Source of the DNA: Branchiostoma floridae
Taxonomy: Eukaryota > Chordata > Leptocardii > Amphioxiformes > Branchiostomatidae
Assembly: GCF_000003815.2 (NCBI RefSeq)
Contig: NC_049997.1
Span: forward strand, 13,855,533 to 13,919,532
DNA length: 64,000 nt
Reading direction: 5' to 3'
Numbering within the stretch: the first letter of the stretch is position 1; the number at the start of each line of letters is the position of its first letter. Under the pieces are notes generated by a model. That model made no database searches, was not told the DNA's origin, and saw only the letters and a program-made list of their open reading frames with translations. Shown piece after piece: positions 55,455 to 64,000 of the stretch. The translations under genes were made by a program, and so were the position numbers.

Positions 55455-56394
55455 TTTAGTATATGACTTTATAGTTGTATCCAATGTAATGTATCGATGT
55501 TATTGTGCGTATTCTAGACTGTGAATCATTGTACAAACAAGTTTACGTTAGTATGCATCAATGTATGGTGAGAATCAAGTAACGATAAACGAAAACACAA
55601 TTGCTGAGTCGAGCAATTTATATTGATTTTGATACCGATATTGAAAATGTACAAATTGTATGCTGACACTGTTAGGAGAGTTTCCCAAATGGGGCACGCG
55701 TGTTTGGTCTTATCTATTCAGAAAATGTCGTATATAAGATATAGGAAAATACGCCTTTACATTGTGAGCATTAGGTGACCAGCATATGCTCATTACGAAT
55801 GCATATATGATGTGCACAATGTTGTAAAATTACAGCACTGACTACTACGACTAGCGTTTAATGACCCACCCGAGGTGTTTATAGAAACATAACACGCAAC
55901 CATCGATCTATGGCTATAGAATAAACCACCGAGTGAGCGAAGCAAAATAGTAATCAACCATCAATTTGGAAAGTAAATGTAGCTGCCGTATGTATTTAAA
56001 TTTGTACCATACCACTCCTTGTGAATTTCATGATTTATGTAAAAGATGTATAGAAATTGTGTGAATACATTTAGGAATGTCATTGGTGTATATCACATTG
56101 ATTTAAGTGGCGTAGTTTCAAGAATGTTCAGGAGTTATTGAAATGTTATTGTAAAGTAAGTAGTAGAGATGCTCTCATCGCTGTGCGTCGTTCTTAGAAG
56201 TTTAATGTGATGCACGCCTTTTGACATATTTGTAGAAATTTTGGATCAGAGTTGAACTGTAATTTCCGACCTAAAAACTGGACTTACCAAAAATGTTCGA
56301 CTATCCTACTACAGTCTATGTCAAGGAATGGCCAATCAACGGCTTCTGTGACTTCATGTTATGCAAATAGAACACGTACGATCATGGGTACTCC

Positions 56395-56477
56395 CGTGAA
56401 TGTGAAAAAATGCCGCGAATGTGAAAAAATGCCGTGAATGTGAAAAAATGCCGTGAATGTGAAAAATGTTGTGAATG
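56395..56477. repeat. 19-base minisatellite, about four copies
   Basis: Tandem units GTGAATGTGAAAAAATGCC with one or two substitutions. Confidence 0.8.
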
Positions 56478-56849
56478 GGGAATAAAAATAAGACTTGCAC
56501 TTTTAAACACAGCATAAGTGTCTTCTGTCAGACTTATTGGGCAGGGATTCTAAGCAGAACTTTCAGACCATTCACTTCCGTTCTAGATCTTTTAACATGG
56601 CTGAAATTATGTAAGAAATACATTAATCCCCAGATACTGCTGGGTTACACAGTAGTCATCTAATAGACATGCTACACAGTTTCTCGTTGGTCCTGCTAGT
56701 AGCAGACTGCATCCGTAGAAACAAACGGCCCTATCAGAGCCCTCGGTACATCTCAAACTTGCCAAGATTACTACATGTATATAGTGGACCTATACAAGCG
56801 ACCCCCTTTGCAGAATGAACTTCTGGATAATGTGGCCACTTTTTGTTTG

Positions 56850-56975
56850 TCTGAACCTTTGTTTATTCATGCAAGCTCAAATCGGCCTGCAGGCCGCTTT
56901 TCATTGAGGTCATGAGGGAAGAGGCAAGGGTAGACGTAAAGTAACGTTATATAACAGAGATACAGTTTGCCTAAC
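56850..56975 (+). mobile_element. LINE-like 3' end repeat, copy 2
   Basis: TTTGTTTATTCATGCAAGCT then CAAATCGGCCTGCAGGCCGC, TTTTCATTGAGGTCATGA and TATAACAGAGATACAG match the copy on the opposite strand at 28800-28960. No protein is preserved. Confidence 0.45.
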
Positions 56976-59317
56976 GAGTCTTACAAGTCTATATACACAA
57001 TTACAAATTGTTACATACATGGTACAAAATACATGCCTGGTAGTGCCTTAGATTATTTCCTTATTACTTCCCTAATAGTCTACTGTGACTATGTGCTTAA
57101 TGTCCCTCGAGTCAAAATAGATAGTATTGAAATTCTATATATATATAGATTCAAAATTTCAGCAGAGTTGCTTGTTTCGACGGGGGCATGGTTTGATAAG
57201 TTTTTAGGTACCTCGGCACGCGTATCTCTGTTTGACTTGGAAACAAAACAGGTCAGCAATTTTACTGATTGAAAATGAAGTCTGCAAACGAAACATTTGG
57301 AGCACACTTCTATCACGTGAACAGTAGGTGTGACGTCATGCCGGACCAATCAGAATCCTTTCTATTTCTATGGAAGGTGCCACAGGGAGCGGTAGACATC
57401 CGAAGGTTGTTTCAGGCTATTTTGGCAATTGAAAAGTAAAAGACATCGAAGTAACTCATAGGAAGACAACTACATTCCAAGTCACCGCGAGGGTTGCCAT
57501 TGTCATCATTTACAAATGTTTTCAATTGTTTTCAATTATATGTCTAGGAGATTTCATAATTTAGAAATATTTTGAACTTTCTAGATATTTTCCCCGGTGT
57601 GTAAAACCTTTGAAATATTCACGGTGTGGAACAGAATACTTCTAACAGTTGTTAAATAATATGGTGACAGCATTTTTCCATTATTTATTACCATTTTCTA
57701 CCATTTTTTGTAATATTGGGTCAGTGGGCTTGGAAGAAGCAATTCACACATCCTTGCAAAGTATGGTTGGGTGTCATGTCATATCCTACCACAAAGGACC
57801 CACCAGTGCCCATCAGTGAAATCTAAAAATATACCAAGCAGACAAAAGGGGCTTACTTTTATGGGGCAATAAATTAATTCTACCATTTGGCAAGGTTTAC
57901 CATTTTTTTTGTAAATATTTTTAAAAGTAAAAGAATCCTTCAGATGTTTGAAAATTATTGTAATTAAAGAGATTTTTGTGTGATATCTTTCAAAATGTTT
58001 CCAGAGTATTCAAAGGAATTCAAATACATTCAAATACATTCAAAATTGCTGGATTAATTGTGAAAAGATCGAGTCTGCAACTTGAAAATGATAAGGAAAT
58101 TCAACAATGTTTTCTTCGATAACAATATTTTATTTGTGGGTGCTTCCTTGAATGTATGTTGCCTTAATTCTTGCTTTTGTTAAAAATGAAACCATATTTT
58201 TAGTCATATTTGTAAGCAGACAATTTCGAGATTGGGTTTAATATAACTACGTAATAGATTTGATCGATTCTATAAAAGTTACCCAGACAATCAACGTCAA
58301 CAAATTCGTATCTCTGAAATTCGTTGAGTAATCTACGAGCCCCGCAGTGCCACACCGGTGCCCCAAGTGCAGTGAGATACCACCTTTAGTGGCACTGAGG
58401 ATATTTTGTGGGAGAGCAGGTTACTATGAATTGAAATATTGTCTTTATGCCCCAGTGGAGGGCCATGTAGTTTATTTCGTCTTCTTTCCTTGACATTTTC
58501 CTACTTGTATATCAAAACAAAATTACAACAGCCAGTTTTCATCAGATTGTCTGGCCCAGTTAGCCTGGACACGTGATGTACTATATATATTTCAACTATC
58601 AATTCTCTCTCAAACATCCTTAACCGAGCACGCATCCAAACGATTCGCCAAAAAAGGCTACGCAATTGAAAATTCAATACTTTGCACTTCATTTGTGTTG
58701 AATGGAAAGTTTAGACTTAATGTTAAATCGTGCATGTTACGGTTCGATTTCAAAGATATAACAGCCCCGCCATTCGTTCACCCATATTGTGTACGCCTCG
58801 CCTGTTCCTGAAACCAGGTTGATTGGTTACCTCCATTCATAACAGTCGAACATAATGACAGGCACTGATTGGTCTACGTTCTGCCAGATCATTCATGATG
58901 TCTGCAAAAAAGCAAGGTTGCTTGCGAAACAATAACCACGTGACCAGCTACATGTATCAATTGGGGTTGGGTGAATCAGTATTATTTTTCTTCACTCCAC
59001 AATCAAAGGGTGCCACACTCGGTATAGCATCAGATGTAGGTACTCCCATAAAACAAATTAAACCCTTCCTATGTCACACGACGTATAGGATGGTGCCCAT
59101 CTCCGTTTATATAGCCTTAGGCCACACAGCGGAGCAAGCGCGACAGTAGGGGCAAGGCAACTAGTACCAACTAGGGACTAAAGTAAGGTAAGCTAAGGAA
59201 TTTTTTTCTTTTGTCGGCCACAGAAAACAATACTTTAGCTAACAAAGGAAGGGTCAGAAAATGTACAAATTATATTACGTCGATGAAGGTTAGACATCCA
59301 GGTAATAAGATATGCCA

Positions 59318-59515
59318 AAAAGTAGTTACTCAAGCAACTGGATATGATTTTGGTAATGGTCAGACATTTCAGACACCATATGATGTCTTTCTTTAGTGAC
59401 ACGCTAGGATATGATAAAACTCCCCAGTGCCACTGACGATAGACACCAGATGGTATTCGAAACGTCTAACCGTTTCCTAAAGCACATCCAGTTGCCTGAG
59501 TATTGCTTTTTGTGA
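59318..59515. mobile_element. Foldback element with CAACTGGATATGATTTTGG arms
   Basis: The left arm ACTCAAGCAACTGGATATGA then TTTTGGTAATGGTCAGAC pairs with GTCTAACCGTTTCCTAAAGC then ACATCCAGTTGCCTGAGTAT. A single arm of the same family is at about 1575-1640. Confidence 0.55.
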
Positions 59516-60030
59516 TATTGTATGAGGTTTTTTTGGCGCCATATTTTTTACTGTTCTGCTGATATGGTGGTAAGTCTGTGTACGTGTAAATGCCATACTT
59601 AACGTGCCGCACTGTTGTGGTACATGTGTCGTATAGTCGTGGTACACGTGAAATGCGCCCTAACCGCGCCCCAGACCTTTGAATATTGCAATGTCTTCGA
59701 AGATAATAGATACGAAGTGTGTGTTTTCTGTTGTAAGAGAGTGACTTTTTTACATGTTGAACTGCGGACTATATTACAACAAGACAGTGCAAGCACCATA
59801 TTACATACATGTGTGTAGGGGTGCCAGAATATTATATCGCGAAGTCCCCTAAGGTGAGGTAGACAATTAGGCTACTAGTATTTTGTATGTGGAATTTTCA
59901 GTAGGTCTTTCATGTACGACACAGTGGGTTGTTTACACTATAGAGTATTTAATGGCTGAATAGATGTTGTCAGGGTTGCATTGAAATATTTTAAGCTAGG
60001 GGCACAACTCGACGTACGTGCAAATACGCG

Positions 60031-60314
60031 CTGTCTACATGCCAAAACGTGGGCAATCTTTTGGGATCCGTAAGTGGTAAGTCCCGCCTCTGTACGAACT
60101 CATAGGGAATCCAACGGATTTTGAAGCTCGCAGACACGCCGTAGAACGTAGAACGTTACTTTACGTGCAGGCAAAACTTTGTGTGCCGTGCGTTGACTTA
60201 CTCTCTGCTCTTGCCAGTTGTTTCCCACGTTTTCAGAAATACGTGGCGGACGTGGCCTCCCAAAACAACGTACGGACAAACCGCATGTATGGCAGGTTGT
60301 GCCCTTAGTTTTAG
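60031..60314 (+). repeat. Interspersed repeat, copy 2 (partner at 14394-14642)
   Basis: Same orientation and block order as the 14.4 kb copy: CTGTCTACATGCCAAAACGT, GGGATCCGTAAGTGGTAAGT, CGCCGTAGAAC, ACGTGCAGGCAAAA, GTGGCCTCCCA and GTTGTGCCCTTAG. It contains about 35 bases (CTCTGCTCTTGCC...) missing from copy 1. Confidence 0.6.
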
Positions 60315-60689
60315 TAGGTCTTGTACGCACGACTGTGAGTGATAGACACTCGAGAATGCAATTGCTGAATAGACATTGGCACGCTGGCACAGAATTTTTT
60401 GTAGGTTTGTATTTTTTATCCCTAATGGAGATTCAAATAAAACAAACAAATAGGAATTGATTACAAGCCCTTAATCTTTGAAATATTTCCCAAAACTCAT
60501 TTCACTTCGAATTCCCAGTTTGAACAATAAACTGACTTCTTGTTTTTCTAGTACAATTTCAATATCTTCTCCGTACTAACTGATCGCTTCTATTGCATTG
60601 GATATATTCAGCGCACCATGTTCTTATCCACACACCTTGTGCTTTTGGATGTGCTAATAGAATGTTGTCATTTGTTACATTGTCAATAA

Positions 60690-60835
60690 TATCAATCTTG
60701 TTGTTTCATTTGAAATATCCGTTAACCATTTGAGTTAATTGTGTGTACTCTAGGAGAAGTGTAAATGTATGTGTTGGTCCACAATATCAGCTACGCTGCC
60801 GGGGTTTGCCATGCATTTCATTGTTTGCAATCTCA
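60690..60835 (+). repeat. Remnant of an LRR-gene 3' flank
   Basis: CTTGTTGTTTCATTTGAA, CGTTAACCATTTGAGTTAAT, GAGAAGTGTAAATGTATG and GCCGGGGTTTGCCATGCATT match the 3' flank of LRR gene A (43380-43540) in order and orientation. No LRR coding sequence precedes it here, so a copy was probably deleted or the duplication breakpoint lies here. Confidence 0.6.
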
Positions 60836-61131
60836 ATAAGTCAAATCAAATGGAATTCAATTGAATTGAATATTTTCTTGGTTTCTAGGAAATCAGCTTG
60901 ACAGGCTTGAAGAAGGGTGTCTGACCCTAACTAAAGAATAGCTGTGCGAGCCGGCTTGCAAGTCGCCAAGGTCGCCATCCAGTCAAGAGTAGCATTGAAT
61001 GAACTTGAAAACAACATCTTCTGTTCACTGTACAGTCTAGAATCTAATGAGTAGTACCTCGCCTTGCTTATAGTCCGTCAACCCTAGGCCTCAAATATTC
61101 TAGCGGTTGTACATTTCCCACCCAAACAATC

Positions 61132-63684
61132 ATGTCATATTCATATGTACCTACCAGACCTTCAACACCACCAAATATGTTATTTCTTCTGGGTCTCGCC
61201 ATTTTACTTGTAAATTTAGTACACACTGGCAATTCAGCGGCAATTTCAGAACTGATAGTTCTTGGGTGTGATGTCGACATTGCTCAGTTTTCCGTCACAA
61301 TGCACTGTGATAACAAAGGCTTAACTAGTGTTCCTACAGAGCTACCAAGCTCACTCTTTGACCTTCAACTTCCCAACAACGCCATAACTACATTCCCGTG
61401 CATAACCCTACCGTATTTGAACAAGATTGTCCTGAGAAACAACAGTATCAAACATTTTCCGTGGAAGTGTCTAAAGAACATGCCGAGATTGTTTCTTTTA
61501 GATTTGTCAAAAAATAAACTCGTCTGTATCAACCTCTTTCCAGTCAAGACTTTAGTGCCGAACCTCAAAGACTTGAACATTTCTTACAACAATCTTAGAA
61601 CTTTATCCTCCTGTGATCTTGGAACGGACAGTGCTCGTGCAAGTAGTTCGGTGATGTCATATTCAGTGAGCATGGGGGGAAACTCTCTCCACTGCGACTG
61701 TAACATAGCTTGGCTCATCAGCGCTGCCAAGACAGCTCAACGCTGCAAAATCGAAATATCAGAATTTTGTTTTGACTTAATGTCAAACAATATCATGGGA
61801 CTTGAGTTGTACAAGCACCTGTCCCTGTACCGTTGTGAAACTCCCGTTAATATAGCTGGTGCGGAGATCCATAGACTGGACGTGTCTGTGTGCTTTACAG
61901 GGAGAAACACAGGTCTGAATGAAACACTAAATCTGAACCAACCCTGCTCCCTGAACAACCACTGTACCACAGATAGCTATGATGGCTCTGCCTCGACCAC
62001 GGTCCTGAGTACAACTCTGTCGGTACTCCAAACAAGTACTAAGGAACTATCACAAACTAGTAAAGCGCCTAAACCACACCAGACAATAAAATATAGCGCT
62101 TCTCCCAATGTAGATAGCTCTTTCGTTACCAATGCTTTTACAGCAACAAGAAAAAGAGCAACAAAAACAAAAACAACATCAACAAGTATAGAAGACGACA
62201 TACACTCTGTATCGGGAATGACAGAAAAGAGTAATCAGACTTTAAAAAAGTCATCTCCGCCACCCGTTGCTATGGTTTCAGGATGGATACTGACTCTCAT
62301 AATTATCATAGTAGTTGTCGTTGTCTGTGGTTCAGTATTAGCTGCAGTTTTTGTCGTGATGAGGAAACGAATGGTTGCTAAAACTCCCTCACATTTTTAC
62401 GTGGTGGATGGTCACATTGTAAACAGTCCTCAAGGACACACCAACCAGTGTAACGGGGTTGATGATCAGAAAGGCTGTAGGAGTAGTCAAAGAAAAGATC
62501 CCCGCACTTATGACGACACACCTGGCGACGTCACGCCTTACGTAAAGTCGTACACTTTCGACGTACCGCAGTATCATCTTGGTGATGTTCCATTCGACAC
62601 GAGTACAAGTGTAATGCGTAAAAAGCGACCTGACAGCCACGTGAACAAGATGGCGGTTAACACTCCCATATCTAACAACATTCAAACAAACCAGTATGAT
62701 GATAAGAAAGGTTGTATCGAAGATTTAGACCATATCTATGAAACTATACCCCAGAAAATTCGTCCATCAAATCACCTTGGTGATATCAAAGCATTGCGAA
62801 GTAAGCAAATTGACAAAAAAGCCTCAGGCAGTCACGTACACAACAGAGCAGCTAGCCAAGTTGTAAAAAAGACTCCCAGACGCAAAATTAGTAATAAGAA
62901 AGACCAGTTTGATGGTAAGAAAGGGTGCAGTGGAGATTCAGAAACAGATTACGATTCCCACACGTATGAAACTATACCTGAAGGATTGGGAGATTATAGG
63001 AAGGCACATGCACCCGATGTTCCCCAATGTCATATTGGTAATATTCCAAATGATATCAACAGGGTGATGCGTAGGATGCTACTGGACAAAAATTACGTAC
63101 AAAACATGGAAGCCAGACAATCTGTGGCCAGTACTTCCAATCCTCAGGTTAACAATAACAGTCAGAGAAACCAGTTTGATTACCAAAAAGGCTGTAGCAA
63201 AGATATACACGCAGATTACGATTTATCCTATGAAACTGTACTCAAAAGGATGGAAGCTTACGAGTCACATACTCTCGATGGTCGCCGAAATTATCTTGGT
63301 GATACGGAACTGAATGCTCGTAGGAAGCAAATTGACAAAAGCGCCCCAAGTGTTCACACACGAAACATTGCTGCCAGACAATCCAGTGAAAATTTAGAAT
63401 CAGATTACGACTCCTGCACGTATGAAACCATACCCAAGCAGGTCGAAGCATACGGAGAGTCATATGCTTTCGATGTACCCCAATATAATTTTGATGATGA
63501 GGGTGTTGATATCAAGGCAATACGTGAAGCCCTTGACAAGAATGTCTCACATAATAACCCGAGCAAAACGTCGACTGGCTCAACTGTAAACATTACCACT
63601 AAGAAGGACAAAGTTAATCAGGACAGTTATGGGGATGGTCTGGAAACAGATTCCGATTATTGCACATATGAAACTGTACCCTAG
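61132..63684 (+). CDS. LRR receptor C: LRR / membrane helix / about six tail modules, 850 aa
   Basis: Single exon from the ATG at 61132 to TAG at 63682. A second ATG at codon 16 would give a cleaner signal peptide (17-35, ending GNSA). Layout: two-cysteine N-cap (46, 59), LRRs 75-160 (LFDLQLPNNAITTF, LNKIVLRNNSIKHF, LFLLDLSKNKLVCI, LKDLNISYNNLRTL), LRRCT with NSLHCDCNIAWL (184-195) to C254, a PCSLNNHC pair (271-278), a long Ser/Thr/Lys stalk, and a membrane helix at about 385-409 followed by RKR. The 440-residue tail is a tandem array of a unit of roughly 70-90 residues: NQ(F/Y)D..KKGC, an acidic stretch, YETIP, PY..SY.FDVPQYHLGD, then a basic RxMRRK..DK...N.AARQ stretch. YETIP-type sites start at residues 460 (YDDTP), 536, 612, 700, 764 and 846. 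Later modules have lost parts (second module lacks the SY.FDVPQY block; fourth reads YETVL). The last ends at YETVP-stop. Confidence 0.9.
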   Translation: MSYSYVPTRPSTPPNMLFLLGLAILLVNLVHTGNSAAISELIVLGCDVDIAQFSVTMHCDNKGLTSVPTELPSSLFDLQLPNNAITTFPCITLPYLNKIVLRNNSIKHFPWKCLKNMPRLFLLDLSKNKLVCINLFPVKTLVPNLKDLNISYNNLRTLSSCDLGTDSARASSSVMSYSVSMGGNSLHCDCNIAWLISAAKTAQRCKIEISEFCFDLMSNNIMGLELYKHLSLYRCETPVNIAGAEIHRLDVSVCFTGRNTGLNETLNLNQPCSLNNHCTTDSYDGSASTTVLSTTLSVLQTSTKELSQTSKAPKPHQTIKYSASPNVDSSFVTNAFTATRKRATKTKTTSTSIEDDIHSVSGMTEKSNQTLKKSSPPPVAMVSGWILTLIIIIVVVVVCGSVLAAVFVVMRKRMVAKTPSHFYVVDGHIVNSPQGHTNQCNGVDDQKGCRSSQRKDPRTYDDTPGDVTPYVKSYTFDVPQYHLGDVPFDTSTSVMRKKRPDSHVNKMAVNTPISNNIQTNQYDDKKGCIEDLDHIYETIPQKIRPSNHLGDIKALRSKQIDKKASGSHVHNRAASQVVKKTPRRKISNKKDQFDGKKGCSGDSETDYDSHTYETIPEGLGDYRKAHAPDVPQCHIGNIPNDINRVMRRMLLDKNYVQNMEARQSVASTSNPQVNNNSQRNQFDYQKGCSKDIHADYDLSYETVLKRMEAYESHTLDGRRNYLGDTELNARRKQIDKSAPSVHTRNIAARQSSENLESDYDSCTYETIPKQVEAYGESYAFDVPQYNFDDEGVDIKAIREALDKNVSHNNPSKTSTGSTVNITTKKDKVNQDSYGDGLETDSDYCTYETVP

Positions 63685-64000
63685 AGAATTGAAATACGAC
63701 GCACAGTCGTCGTAGTGCCTATGTTGATATGCCCACATATTACGTTGCCATTTTATATAAAGCATCCGGACATTCATAAATTCATAGAAATCATGAATGG
63801 TCCCAAATCCCCCTCACCAGACGGTCAGGAAAATTTATTCATATATAGCATTAGATATGAGAGAAAAGGAAATGAAGGCCTCGTCAATGTATAGCATTAT
63901 TTAAGTCGTTATTGTGTCATATTGTTTAACTATTGTTTCTCATATTGTATCATTGTTGTTGTTGTATGTTATGTTTGGATGTCATAGACATATGTTGTCT
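63685..64000. other. 3' flank of LRR gene C, right edge
   Basis: Directly after the stop, a different frame (from 63717) reads AYVDMPTYYV, resembling the SY.FDVPQYH part of the tail module, so the coding array once extended further. The rest is AT-rich with no clear signal before the window ends. Confidence 0.4.

Larger units (their letters stand above)
54400..61131. other. 6.7 kb between LRR genes B and C
   Basis: No supported gene. A candidate polyadenylation signal AATAAA for LRR gene B is at 54795. Listed separately are a TGAG satellite, a 19-base minisatellite, a LINE-like 3' end, a foldback element, the second copy of the 14.4 kb repeat and the duplicated 3' flank. The region 57.3-58.9 kb is AT-rich and shows nothing I can name. 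Confidence 0.5.

Noticed and set aside
54975-55484. Open minus-strand frame of 169 codons reading Leu-Thr-His-Ser repeats
   Set aside because: It is the translation of a TGAG tetramer satellite, which is stop-free by composition; no start context, domain or non-repeat sequence supports a gene.

Overview
The window is animal nuclear DNA, most probably from a lancelet (Branchiostoma). This is inferred from the gene content (a GSKIP orthologue, an FkbM-type methyltransferase with a membrane anchor, a cluster of intronless leucine-rich-repeat receptors), AT-rich introns with GT-AG junctions, and a dense population of small inverted-repeat transposons and SINEs. It contains one 100-base assembly gap (24117-24216). 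There is nothing bacterial or viral in it.

Left part (1-11.7 kb): a six-exon minus-strand gene (1852-7462, 459 aa by my exon chain, unknown family) includes a 30-base exon. It is followed by a two-exon plus-strand gene (10614-11265, 152 aa, unknown). From 11.7 to 19.3 kb there is a transposon graveyard: a foldback element, an internally deleted mariner, a 1.07 kb inverted-repeat element, a LINE 3' end and a SINE head.

Centre (19.3-35.1 kb): a seven-exon plus-strand gene (19366-31081, 541 aa) joins an N-terminal membrane anchor, an FkbM-type methyltransferase domain and a C-terminal region whose layout resembles a polysaccharide-deacetylase (NodB) fold without its metal ligands. It is followed on the minus strand by GSKIP (34026-35099), the small PKA- and GSK3-binding adaptor. 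Beyond GSKIP lie a tRNA-type SINE and a 5S-rRNA-derived SINE joined tail to tail.

Right part (41-64 kb): three intronless plus-strand paralogues (41147-42616, 52840-54399, 61132-63684) encode secreted-to-membrane receptors. Each has a signal peptide, about four LRRs with an N-terminal cysteine cap, a C-terminal LRRCT cap, a Ser/Thr-rich stalk, one membrane helix, and a cytoplasmic tail built from a tyrosine module, YETIP...PY..SY.FDVPQYHIGD. The module count goes from one to two to about six across the three genes. This is the best candidate for an undescribed system: LRR receptors whose signalling or sorting capacity may scale by tandem duplication of a tail module. Spaces between the receptors are filled with microsatellites, minisatellites, a three-level tandem repeat and nested MITEs.

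All homology statements are by eye. Exon models were assembled from splice signals and reading-phase continuity; no search was run.
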